Shown here: piece by piece, positions 54,302-64,000 of the stretch
Layout: the number at the start of each line of letters is the position of its first letter
Numbering within the stretch: the stretch's first letter is position 1
Assembly (NCBI GenBank): GCA_023897205.1
Contig: JAHWDD010000005.1
Location: forward strand, 4,340,001-4,404,000
From: Exophiala sp. HKRS030
Lineage: Eukaryota; Ascomycota; Eurotiomycetes; Chaetothyriales; Herpotrichiellaceae
Direction of reading: 5' to 3'
DNA: 64,000 nt
Notes under the pieces: model-generated
Told to the model about the DNA's origin: nothing
The model's database searches: none
What the model saw: only the letters and a program-made list of their open reading frames with translations
Made by a program: the position numbers and the translations under genes

Positions 54302-55119
54302 ATGGGCTCCAACGAACGTCCTGAACCGTAAGTCTCCCTCGTGGTCTTGTTTCACTGTCTTGTGGGCCAGCATTCATTCCAGCGGCCTCGGGCATTCGAT
54401 TCAAGTGACACACTCTACCATGGCCAGATCATTACTGACTTGTCTTTCTCTTCAGTCTCCGCCTCGGCTCTGTCGCACCCAACTTCAAGGCCGACACCAC
54501 TAAGGGTCCCATCGACTTCCATGAGTTCATCGGCAACAACTGGGTCGTGCTTTTCTCTCACCCTGAAGATTACACCCCGGTGTGCACAACCGAGCTTGGA
54601 GCTTTTGCCAAATTGGAGCCCGAGTTCGCCAGAAGAGGAGTCAAGTTGATTGGTTTGTCTGCCAACACCATCGAGAGCCACGGTGGCTGGATCAAGGACA
54701 TCAACGAGATCTCAGGTGCTGATCTACAATTCCCCATCATTGGAGACAAGCAACGACAAGTCGCCCTTGCCTATGACATGCTTGATCACCAAGATGCCAC
54801 CAACGTCGATTCCAAGGGAATTGCTTTCACCATCCGATCCGTCTTCGTCATCGACCCAAGCAAGAAGATTCGCACAATCCTCTCATACCCAGCCTCCACT
54901 GGACGCAACACCGCCGAGGTTCTCCGCATCGTAGACTCTCTACAAACTGGTGATAAATGGAGAGTCACCACTCCCATCAACTGGGTTCCAGGTGACGACG
55001 TCATCGTTGCACCCCCAGTCAAGACCGAAGAAGCTCAGAAGTTGTGGCCCGACCTCAAGATCATCAAGCCATACCTCCGAACCACTCCCCTTCCCAAGGA
55101 GAAGACCTCTGCTGCCTAA
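54302..55119 (+). CDS. 1-Cys peroxiredoxin (Prx6/Prx1 type)
   Basis: Two exons: 54302-54327 and 54456-55119; 229 residues. The 128-nt intron has GTAAGT, a TACTGACT branch and TTCAG. The peroxidatic motif SHPEDYTPVCTTELG places Cys at residue 52; there is no second resolving Cys typical of 2-Cys enzymes. The C-terminal extension (GDKWRVTTPINWVPGDD, VKTEEAQKLWPDLK) is diagnostic of the Prx6 subfamily. The enzyme reduces hydrogen peroxide and organic peroxides. No mitochondrial presequence is evident in MGSNERPEPLRLGSVAPNFK, so it is probably cytosolic. Frame is intact. Confidence 0.93.
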
Positions 55120-56249
55120 ATGAACAAAATCAATGGCGAAGAAGGATTATGAGGCGCGCGGTACATTTTCTTCTCTCAGTGGAGGACTGGCCCTGACGTG
55201 GAGGAAATGAGCTCAACCAAGTGCAGTAGAATACCCCAATGAAAATTACATTCAGAAAACACGACCGAATAGTTCCAAAGGATTTCCCAAATTGGTCGGC
55301 GCGTATGTCGCATGTCGGGCGCGTAGTGTGAACGTATTGGTTCTTAACAGCGCATAAGTTTTTGGCAGCACAAATCTACGAGTCAGAAAGGCTACGTGCA
55401 TCAATCAGTAGGCCAGAACAAGAGTTACAGCATGCAATTCGAGTGTTGCAGAAGAGCGAAAAAGTGTACACGCTCGTATTTACAAATTTCCTTTTTCCAT
55501 TTTCCATTTCCTTCTGAGCTTCTGAAAGGGACTAGTGGCTGTCGTCTCGCTGTCTCGCCGTCTCGCCGTCCTGCGTCAAACCCGTCTTGGCATCGCCGAG
55601 TCTGGCTTCGAGTAGAAACGGACGGCAGCGAACATGCCCCAACCAAGACCTTATTGCACGAACTCGCTACACAAAACCACCAGCCTTGGGAACCTCATCT
55701 CGGTCTGCATTACACGACTATAGATCTTCATGGTTCCATTTCCTTAAATCCTCCCTCGGACACTGGACTTGCATCCAACGGCTACGTGCGTGCGTGCGTA
55801 GAAAAGTGGTCGATGCTTGGCCGTCGCCGTCGCCTTTTCCACACTCCCCTTTTTTTCTGACGCCCGCCAAAGTGACACGAGACACTCGGTTTCCCCCAGA
55901 GCACGGATTTTCCCTAGGCCCTGAGACAAGTTCTTTGTTCATCTGTGAGTGGCAACATGTTGTCTTTTGTGTCCTTTTCGTTTGCTGCACCATATCTTAC
56001 CCGTGTTGTCCTCCTGACCGCCTCCCGTGGGCTCCGAGGGAGGGTGACAAAAGAGAAGCCCGTCAAGTCAAGTATCTCTTAATCCTGGCACAAAAGCTGG
56101 AGTTGAGGACATGTCTCATATGCCATCTCTTTGGTTTTGTCATATCTTGTGTTTCTTGAAATGATTATACTATTCGCGAATTCAGTATTCTGCTTTACTG
56201 CACTATAATTTTGGGGGGATTTTATGAGAAAGTCTGGTTTTGGCTGACG
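55120..56249. other. Intergenic, leader of the Kelch-BTB gene
   Basis: 1.13 kb. Pyrimidine-rich patches and short direct repeats such as GTCTCGCC near 55545-55570. No supported gene. A run of six G at 56213-56218 lies just before the next start. Confidence 0.4.
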
Positions 56250-59200
56250 ATGATGGCCAGATTTCGACGCAAGAGTTCTACCAAGCAGGAATCGTTGGGA
56301 GAGGATTCCATATCTCGATTTTCATCGTCACATCTAGATCCACCATCACCCGAAGAACCCAATTGGCCACCTACACCGCCTTCTGTCACGACCAGTCCTC
56401 TGGGAGCGAGCTCAACCAGTCTTTTGACAGTGTGGTCGAACAGTTCCTCGCCTTTCGTGGCGGAAGCCAAGACTACAGGCACCAGGCGGCGACACGTACC
56501 GATCGATATTTCCAAATATCAAGATTCGGACGTTGCTGGTCCTGGACCTGTACAAGCTGGACCTGGGCAAGGGCATATGCAAGATCCTTTAACGAAGACT
56601 ACGACCAGCGCACGATTACCACGACATGTACCCATAGTCATTCCTGATTTTGCACAACCGTTTGCGCAAGAAAGTCGATCTGCTACGTCTGAGTCTGACC
56701 AGGAAACTGTCCGCACGCTTTCACCGCCGTTCAAATCCGATCAGCGAAGTCCTTTGACCTCACCGGAATCGTTGGTTTCACAAGCACAGCGTTCGAATCC
56801 CGAGGTTTCTAAAGTCGTTGCGAATGTACAAGCCATTGCGACTCGTTCACAGATCAACATGAATGGCAGTCAAGTTAGTCTGGTGGCTTCGGAAGCGAGC
56901 AACGAAGGAGGGAATATATCACCACATCCGGGCCCAGCAGCGAACGGCAACGGTGCAAACATCGGCATCAATCAGAGTGGAGCTCAACCAGGCAGTGCTC
57001 CCACTAACCTGTCGGGTCTTGTATGCAATGTCCACAGGACCACTGGTGATGAACCGCATGCCTTGGTCGGAGCCACAACCACCATCTTGGGAGATAAGTT
57101 GTATGTGTTTGGAGGACGAATACATTCTCGAACAAGGCCTCAATTGACATCGGATTTGTATGAACTGGACCTGATCAAGCGACATTGGGTCAAAATCGAT
57201 GCGCAGGGCGATATCCCTCCTCCGCGATATTTCCACAGCGTTTGTGCGCTCGGTGATTTGAAGTTGGTCTGCTATGGTGGCATGTCACCTGCCGTCAACA
57301 GCCGAAATCCCAATGCCGCACCCAATGCCAAAGGCGGACCTGATCCGCAGCCTGAGGTCGTGGTGATGTCTGATATCCATGTTTTTGACGTCCCAACGCG
57401 GACATGGACGTTGATCTCGGCCTCGGAGAACCCTCAAGGTAGATACGCGCACTGTGCTGCGGTGTTGCCGTCATCGGCAGTCTTCACCTCCGCAAATGCA
57501 CCCATCTCGGCGATCCAACACAATCCATCCTCGTCAGACCCACATTCGGGCACACTAGGTGTGCAAATTGATGGTACTGGAGGAGCAGAGATGATCGTGG
57601 TTGGTGGTCAAGACAGCAGTAACAATTATATCGAGCAGATCAGTGTCTTCAACCTGCGGAGTTTGAAGTGGACGAACACAACCAACTGGGATCGAAAATG
57701 CGGTGCATACAAAAGCATGGTGGCGCCCATGACCGGGCTGTCAGCGGAGTTGCTAGGACGAGGAGTTCCACTGGATGATTCGCAGGCACAACGGACGAAT
57801 TCACGACCTGGGACGTCGATGCTGGTTTATTCCAATTACAATTTCTTAGACGTCAAGCTGGAGCTCCAGATACGATACCCCGATGGAACAATGGTTGAAA
57901 AGCCCATGAGTGGTTCGGTTTCCCCTCCTGGTCTTCGATTCCCTAATGGGGGATTATCGATGGCCATTTTGTGGTGAGCGGAACATATTTGACCTCGTCC
58001 AAACATGAATATGCTCTCTGGGCACTGGATCTGAAGAGCTTGACCTGGGCTCGCATTGACACCAATGGATCGATATTCTCTCAAGGCAGCTGGAATCGTG
58101 GCGTGTTGTGGAACAGGAGAAATACATTTGTGATTCTCGGTCATCGAAAGCGAAGTCTCGTCGATGATTACAACCACAGACGGATTAATTTCAGTCACGT
58201 ATGCATGGTTGAATTGGAAGCCTTTGGACTCTACGACAATCCCCGCAAACTCTCGCCTACGTCGGGCTACGTGTCGGTTTCTGCACCGGCAGTCGCCCTA
58301 TCTCTCCAGCCGGCCCTGGCAAGCCAATCCGGAGGGGGCCGACCGTTCAATAACACGGCAGAACAATTGGGACAAGCGGCATTGAGCTTGGTGGAACTTT
58401 CGGACATGGAGATCGTGGCTTTGGGAGGCGAAAAGATCCCGTGCAACTCTTACGTCTTGTTTCGTCGATGGGGGCCATATTTCAATCAACTCCTGATGGA
58501 ATCGGCCTCGACGCACGACAGCTCGAACATGTCAGACGCGGCAACGCTACGGCCGGGGCAAGGTCACAGGCAAGTCGGAATTCATCTGTGACCATCACTC
58601 CGAGCATCACGAATGGGTTCACACCAGCTGGGCAGGGTACAGGGCCGGATGGAAACTTGGACTTACAGAGATCAGTCAGCAGATCGACAACGCGGACACT
58701 GGTGGAATTGCAGAATGTACTGTCCGTGCCAACATCGAATCGCCCTCGCTCTCTATACCTACCACACATGCCCTCGACGATCCAGCTCCTCCTCCAATTC
58801 CTATACACATCATCCCTCCCACCAGTGGGCACACCACTGTGCACACCGCACTCGCTCTGCTCACTCCTCCAAATGGCACGATCCTACCAAGTCGACGGCC
58901 TGCTCGAAGCTACAGTAGAACGACTACACGAAGTACTCGACGGACGGAACTCAGCCGCAGTATTCAACGCGGCAGCAATGGCGGCCGGCGGGGGACGCGG
59001 TCTACTCGGCGCGACCGGCGTGACTCCCGCAGGCATGACACGGCGAGAAAGCGAGGCAACGACAATCGGAGACCCGTCGTCATCAATGCTGTTGTCGAAG
59101 ACAGCAGGCTTGAAACTCGGCCCTGCGTTTGGCGAAGGCGGCGGCGGCGGCAGTAGCAACAGGACTCGCGGCCACGTTAAGACTAGCTCTATGGATTCAG

Positions 59201-59564
59201 CGTCGACGGCGACATCGGCGTCGAATTCGACGGATGTCTCGCATACGGATAATGAGGGCTCGCCTGTCGGTGAGAGTGCGGATGCAGATGGTGGAGCGGG
59301 CAGAGAGTCACGCGAGATGTGGACGGGCGATTTGAGTTCAGTTATTGGTCTGCAGAAGAGAGGCTTGAGGGGCTTGATGGAGGGGAGGAGGCTGAGGGAG
59401 AGAGCGAATACTGGGGAGGTGCAGGAGGTGGAGGTGGAGGCGGAGGCGGAGGAGGTGCAGCAGGTGCAGCAGGAGGTGGAGGTGGGGGAAGGGGGCCGGG
59501 GATGATTGATGATGTTGATGATATTGATGAGTATGTCTGTGTTTTGTCGTATATATATCTATAG
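56250..59564 (+). CDS. Ral2-like Kelch-BTB protein (two to three -1 breaks)
   Basis: ATG 56250 gives MMARFRRKSSTKQESLGED and a long disordered N-terminus with two copies of a HVPI(D/V)I motif. Kelch repeats follow: TTTILGDKLYVFGGRIHSRT, FHSVCALGDLKLVCYGG, RYAHCAAVLPSS and MIVVGGQDSSNNYIEQ. After GGGGG 57949-57953 the frame is lost; one more base yields IIDGHFVVSGTYLTSSKHEY, another Kelch blade. A BTB-like region starts at EIVALGGEKIPCNSYVLFRR and ends MPSTIQLLLQFLYTSSLP; between them GGGG 58555-58558 again needs one base. A third deficit at GGGG 59413-59416 is likely, since the shifted frame is a Gly-rich tail ending MIDDVDDIDEYVC and not an odd Glu/Val/Gln string that stops at 59505. Restored length is about 1105. 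The architecture fits fission yeast Ral2, linked to Ras signalling and cell shape. Confidence 0.78.
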
Positions 59565-60728
59565 CAAGAGGAAGGGATCTGCGAGGGTAAAAAAATGTGC
59601 GAGGTGGACCTTTGGCTGTATATTGAGTGTCGGTTCTTGAATGCAATCAGTAGGGAAGAGAGAGGGAAAGAGAGTGGGAAAGAGATGGCCTGTTCAGCCT
59701 CCCGAGTAAGCTGAAGCGTATCATACATGTATGTACAGGCAGAATTCACTACCAAAAAAAACTCCCCCAAGTCGAATGTAAAGTTTTTTGTTTTTAATTG
59801 GAATGCTGATTTTGCATGTGCTCTTTTGCTCGGATCTTCACATGTTGCAAGACGGAGTGTACTCAATACCTAAAGTATAAAGATGGTACTCCGCATTCGG
59901 TATGATGATAGAGTCACGTGGAGTAGACATCCATATGTGGTCATCCTCATCCTTATCCTCATGTGCTCCCCGTATATCGTATCTGGGCGAAGATGATCCA
60001 ACCTCGGCATCTCGTGGAAATTGGAATGTTCTTGGTATATCATCTGACCATCAATCGAGTCTGTGTGACCATCGAATCAACGAATGAGAAGACATACAAT
60101 CATCAATTTGCATTGCCAAAAAGTCTTGCCTCTGCGTCATGGACCCGGAGTTGTTTCTTTCTTTTTCGCCTCTCCCTCTCTCTCACTTCTCCAGACTCGA
60201 GGGTTGTGGGGAAAGAATCAAAGTTCAGTTCATCATGACCTCCACGTACCAATCCCCCGTTGTCACAAGTTGCAGTACTTGTTTTTACTATGCTTATTCT
60301 TGTCCTGTTCCCGGTGGTGGCCCCGTGCTTCTGTCTTCCTTTCGGGCCAATCCACCTGTTTACGGTAAAGGCCAGGTGATCATGATGATTATGTATCCTC
60401 AGCTCTGGTCCGCTTGTTGTGTTGTGGTTTCGTTGCAAACACTGTGTGGTCAGTGGTACAACTTCCGTCGCCGCGGTCCTGACATGTGAAAGGCCCTCCC
60501 TCCACACCCACACTCTCTCCCACATTACCCCCTTGAGGTATTCTTCTCTCTTGTAAATCTTCGACCTGTGATTTGATTCTATTCATCTCTCTGTCTCTCT
60601 TCTCTCGAAATTCCTCTTCTTTCCTGTCATTTCCCGGATCGATACTCCTTGATCAGACATCTCCCGTTGACATCATCCCTCTTCCACTTCCGACCTTCTC
60701 TGGTGCATTTGTTGTATAGAAAACCACC
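59565..60728. promoter_or_regulatory. Upstream region and leader of the cytochrome b5-ACAD gene
   Basis: 1.16 kb. The last 250 bases are strongly CT-rich, as expected of a transcribed leader. No supported gene. Confidence 0.45.
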
Positions 60729-62848
60729 ATGTCCAAAACATTTTCTACCGCCGACGTGGCCTCACACAACAAGTCGGACAACCTGTATATCATTGTCGAT
60801 GAAGATGTCTATGACTTGACCAAATTCCAGGATGAACATCCAGGTATGTATCTGGCTCGAACACCTATGAATCCACTCTACTGTCTTCAATGCTAATTCA
60901 ATCACCAGGTGGAAAAAAGAGTAAGCATTCTACCATACCCTGACCATACCCTCCTTGGGACCCACTGTCCTCCGATCCGATACCTCTGCAAATACCCGAA
61001 TATCTCGCGGAAGACCCAACCACTAACCGTTCCTCCAAACCGCAACAGTCCTCCAAAGAGTGGCCGGAAAAGACGCATCGAAGCAATTCTGGAAATACCA
61101 CAACGAATCGATCCTCAAGAAATTCAAGCCAAAGTTGCTAGTTGGATCATTAGATTCGAAAAAGGTCGAGGCTGCACCACCAACACCACCTGCCACACCT
61201 CCACCACAAACACAACAAAAACAGCAGCAAGAGAAGAAAGCAAAGGTTGTCGTCCCTCAGGCTGAATCCGGCACCGTTGCTCCGGCGCCCGGTCCAGCTG
61301 CGCATGAGGAGACAGCTGAAGCTCTCGATCCCTATGGATCTCTAATACCCTTCAGCGATCCCAACTGGTACCAAGGAGTGAGTTTCCTGTTCCTGGCTTT
61401 GCTTTACACATCACGGCAGTTCTAGCTAGCTAACTAAAATCGCCTTTTCCCAGTATCACTCGCCATACTACAACGAGACACACGCCGCTCTACGCGCCGA
61501 AGTGCGCGAATGGGTCGAAACCGAGCTCGAGCCGTACGTGACAGAATGGGACGAAACCAAACGCGTGCCCGAGTCAATCTACAAACAATGCGGAGAACGA
61601 GGCTACCTGGCCGGTCTGCTGGGCGTCAAATACCCAACGCACCTGGTCAAGAACACGGTCAAGAGCGTCGCGCCCGAGAAATGGGATCTGTTCCACGAAC
61701 TGCTGCTCACCGATGAACTCTCGAGGACCGGCTCCGGAGGTCTGGTGTGGAACTTGCTCGGTGGTTTCGGTATCGGGTGTCCGCCGCTGGTCAAGTATGG
61801 CCAGAAGAAATTGGTCGAGCGTATCTTGCCGGGTATCTTGTCGGGTGATAAGCGTATTTGCTTGGCTATCACCGAGCCTGATGCTGGCTCCGATGTCGCC
61901 AATCTTACTTGTGAGGCCAAGTTGAGTGAAGATGGGAAGCACTATATTGGTATGTTTTGAAGGATTCCTTTCATTCGAGCGGAGGGGCTTTTTGGCTTTT
62001 GACTTTTGGCTAATCGGGATTCTTCTCAAATATAGTCAACGGCGAGAAGAAATGGATCACCAACGGCATCTGGTGCGACTACTTCACCACAGCCGTGAGG
62101 ACCGGCGGTCCGGGAATGGGCGGTGTCAGTCTTCTCCTGATCGAGCGCAGCGAGGGTGTCAGCACACGACGAATGGATTGCCAGGGCGTATGGAGCAGTG
62201 GCACGACATACATCACATTCGAAGACGTCAAAGTCCCCGTTGAGAACGTGCTGGGCAAACCCAACAAGGGCTTCCAAGGTAAGAAAGAACCAAACCACGG
62301 CGTCCCCTCTCTTCCCTTGACCACAACTAGGGCCACTAACATGACAACCTCCAGTGATCATGACCAACTTCAACCACGAACGCATCGGCATCATCATCCA
62401 ATGCACACGGTTCTCCCGAGTCGTGTTCGAAGAATCCGTCAAATACGCATCGAAGCGCAAAACGTTTGGCAAGAAACTGATCGACCACCCGGTGATCCGA
62501 CTGAAACTGGCCCACATGGCGCGCCAAATCGAAGCCACATCCGCATGGCTCGAGAACATCGTGTACCAATGCCAGCAGATGAACGAGACTGAAGCCATGC
62601 TGCGGCTGGGCGGCGCCATCGCCGGTCTCAAGGCCCAAGCCACAACGACGTTCGAGTTCTGCACAAAGGAAGCAGCGCAGATCTTTGGCGGGTTGGCTTA
62701 TTCCAGGGGTGGCCAGGGTGCCAAGGTTGAGCGTCTGTATAGGGATACACTGGCCTATAAGATTCCAGGTGGCAGTGAGGAGATTATGTTGGATTTGAGC
62801 ATCAGGCAGAGTATGAAGGTGCATAAGGCTTTGGGCATGAAGTTATAG
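60729..62848 (+). CDS. Cytochrome b5-acyl-CoA dehydrogenase fusion, six exons with a 12-nt microexon
   Basis: Exons 60729-60843, 60909-60920, 61049-61377, 61454-61949, 62036-62278 and 62355-62848; 562 residues and no frame break. The N-terminal cytochrome b5 domain has heme ligands His37 (HPGG) and His60 (QFWKYHN). Exon 2 is 12 nt and codes the centre of HPGGKKILQRVAG. A Pro/Gln/Lys-rich linker follows. The ACAD part has the N-terminal helices (EVREWVETELEPYVTEWDE), the FAD-contact LAITEPDAGSDVANL, KKWITNGIWCDYF, and the C-terminal QIFGGLAYSRGGQG and IPGGSEEIML near the active site. Such fusions are known in fungi; the b5 domain may donate or accept electrons in place of the usual ETF route. 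Substrate chain length unknown. Introns show good CTAAC/CTAAT branches. Confidence 0.9.
60909..60920 (+). other. 12-nt microexon in the cytochrome b5 domain
   Basis: Flanked by CACCAG acceptor and GTAAGC donor. It supplies the end of one Gly codon, Gly-Lys-Lys and the first base of an Ile codon, restoring the conserved HPGGKKIL. Confidence 0.8.
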
Positions 62849-63325
62849 TATTGACGTAACTAACTAGTAAGGGTTGGTATATATATGTGTATCAGTTAGG
62901 TACCTAGGTACCTAGGTAGGTTGACTTCAAGGCAAAATGGTGCAACTCGTCGAGAGTGACATTGATTGATTGAGATAAAGCACGGTAGATAAATATTGGA
63001 GAGTCCAATGCATGTCATACCAAAAATCGATTAGTAGGAGTTTTAAATACTAAGGTTATAAAGCAGTTCACGACGTAAAGAATAAGTCAAGGACTAGAAA
63101 ATCGGTGTCGACATGTATTCTCGAGAACAACACTCGCCGCGCCGACACTGCTGCCTCTGACCATGAAACCCTCACCCTTAAGGGCACGGACGCCAACCCC
63201 TGGTTGATTCAAGCGAGTCAAAAGATAGACGTGGTCTAGGCATCATCTATAAATTCTACTACAGCCCGGTGTCATTGGGCTCACCCTCACTCAGCCTGTT
63301 GAAGCTGCCCTCCTCTCTGCGTTAT
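62849..63325. other. Convergent 3' region with palindromic repeat
   Basis: 477 bases between two stop codons. Contains the palindromic array at 62897-62920. No supported gene. Confidence 0.5.
62897..62920. repeat. Overlapping TACCTAGGTA palindrome array
   Basis: The 8-base unit TACCTAGG repeats nearly three times. A single TACCTAGGTA also occurs at 10955-10964. Similar short palindromes are frequent in intergenic DNA of some filamentous ascomycetes; function unknown. Confidence 0.7.
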
Positions 63326-64000
63326 TCATACTTCCGGAACAGATTTCCTGCGATCAATCGAGTGTGTATCGAATGGTGGGCTCGTCCGTTGAATCGACCA
63401 AATGCGGATGGGCCGGCTTGCTCGATCGATCCATCTGAGCCATCTGCGAATCTCGAACGCCACATCCCAATTCATAAAAATCATCGAGAGGACCAGAATC
63501 GGAGCGGAAAGAGCGGCCCAAACCCAGAGACTGAGGTCGCTGCCGGCGGAAAATTGCGAGAAATTCATTCCGAAGAATGAACAAGTGAAAGACAACGGCA
63601 CAAAGACAAATGCAAGTTTGGTGAGCTTCGTGACTCGTTCAGCCTGCACAATGGCCTTCTGGGCTTCTTTAATGCTTGCCTTATTCATCATGATACCCAT
63701 ACCGCGATCACATTCGTTTGTCAGATCCTTGGCCTTCTCGAGAAGATAGTCAAAATCATGTGATATGATGTCCAGCTTTGACTTGGAAGCGCTTGAAAGG
63801 CACGGTTTCAAGGAATCATGTTCGACCGCACTGGCTTGCGTCTCAATAAACGTTTTGTTTTCGAGTAGGCGTTGCATGTGCCGACGTAATACTCGCTTGT
63901 GGTATAGGAGGTTGGACACTGTGGGTTCATTCTGAGCCTGTGACCTAGCCGGACTTAGCTCTATGCTAATTTTCGCCTCTATCATATTGAGAAGTTGAGC
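63326..64000 (-). CDS. CorA-like Mg2+ transporter C-terminus (5' truncated by window edge)
   Basis: An open frame enters from the right edge and stops at 63326-63328; 224 codons are inside. A long helical segment (ASKSKLDIISHDFDYLLEKA) precedes two membrane helices: LTKLAFVFVPLSFTCSFFGM and LWVWAALSAPILVLSMIFM. The loop between starts with GMNF, the signature of CorA/Mrs2/Alr magnesium channels. After helix 2 comes a basic cytosolic tail. Such C-terminal CorA modules often end large fungal proteins with ankyrin or other N-terminal domains; what precedes is outside the window. Frame is intact as far as seen. Confidence 0.83.
   Translation of the reverse strand, partial: AQLLNMIEAKISIELSPARSQAQNEPTVSNLLYHKRVLRRHMQRLLENKTFIETQASAVEHDSLKPCLSSASKSKLDIISHDFDYLLEKAKDLTNECDRGMGIMMNKASIKEAQKAIVQAERVTKLTKLAFVFVPLSFTCSFFGMNFSQFSAGSDLSLWVWAALSAPILVLSMIFMNWDVAFEIRRWLRWIDRASRPIRIWSIQRTSPPFDTHSIDRRKSVPEV

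Noticed and set aside
53785..54324. 179-codon ORF upstream of the peroxiredoxin
   Set aside because: It runs into the peroxiredoxin start in another frame and has no recognisable protein; better read as promoter and leader.
13403..59564. Programmed -1 or transcriptional slippage as the cause of the frame breaks
   Set aside because: The runs are plain G or C tracts with no slippery heptamer or shared downstream structure, and they occur in unrelated housekeeping genes. Base-calling error is simpler.

Overview
The window reads as nuclear DNA of a filamentous ascomycete (Pezizomycotina). Introns are short (about 45-130 nt) with GTRNGT donors and CTRAY-type branch points. Genes lie a few hundred bases to about 2 kb apart on both strands. 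The families are typical of the group: a HET-domain protein, a DUF6594-type membrane protein, an HSPA12-like Hsp70, a cytochrome b5-acyl-CoA dehydrogenase fusion and S/T-rich single-pass membrane proteins. I cannot fix the order from sequence alone. No rRNA, tRNA, CRISPR array or intact transposon was recognised.

Layout: 1-1638 (-) is the 3'-truncated end of a DHA1-type drug transporter. 3523-5214 (-) is a HET protein and 5977-9675 (-) a WW plus PhoD-like phosphatase. 11386-12303 (-) is an Ala/Gly-rich secreted protein, probably GPI-anchored. From 13.4 to 28.4 kb lies a housekeeping block: RRP9 (-), the proteasome gene PRE1 (+), a RING protein (-), SPP2 (+), UTP13 (-), an unknown membrane-associated protein (+) and SAD1 (+). 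From 28.7 to 41.3 kb the content is more accessory: an HSPA12-like Hsp70 (-), two S/T-rich single-pass membrane proteins (+), a helical 'fungal N-terminal domain' protein (-), a sugar transporter (+) and a secreted M20 peptidase (+). Then follow RPL36 (+), a Rad60/Esc2-like SUMO-like-domain protein (-), a tandem-repeat protein with a retropepsin-like fold (-), a DUF6594-type protein (+), an unknown basic protein (+), a small Cys/His protein (+), an ankyrin protein (-), a 1-Cys peroxiredoxin (+), a Ral2-like Kelch-BTB protein (+), the cytochrome b5-ACAD (+) and a CorA-like C-terminus running off the right edge (-).

The most striking property of the sequence as given is a set of one-base deficits. 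In at least twelve places a conserved reading frame breaks, and each time adding one base to a G or C run of 4-5 restores it. Affected genes include ones essential in yeast (RRP9, UTP13) and the core ribosomal protein gene RPL36. The simplest reading is systematic homopolymer under-calling, so these genes are annotated as CDS and not pseudogenes. Real biology seen here includes a PRE1 start codon split by a GC-AG intron, a 12-nt microexon in the cytochrome b5 domain of the ACAD gene, and a host gene that joins six or so tandem repeats to a degenerate retropepsin-like domain.

Functional themes: RRP9 and UTP13 both act in the SSU processome, and SPP2 and SAD1 both act in pre-mRNA splicing, all within 15 kb. 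RRP9/PRE1 are divergent over about 480 bases. SPP2/UTP13 are convergent with 130 bases between stop codons. Gene models were built by reading frames, splice sites and family conservation by eye; none was checked by alignment.
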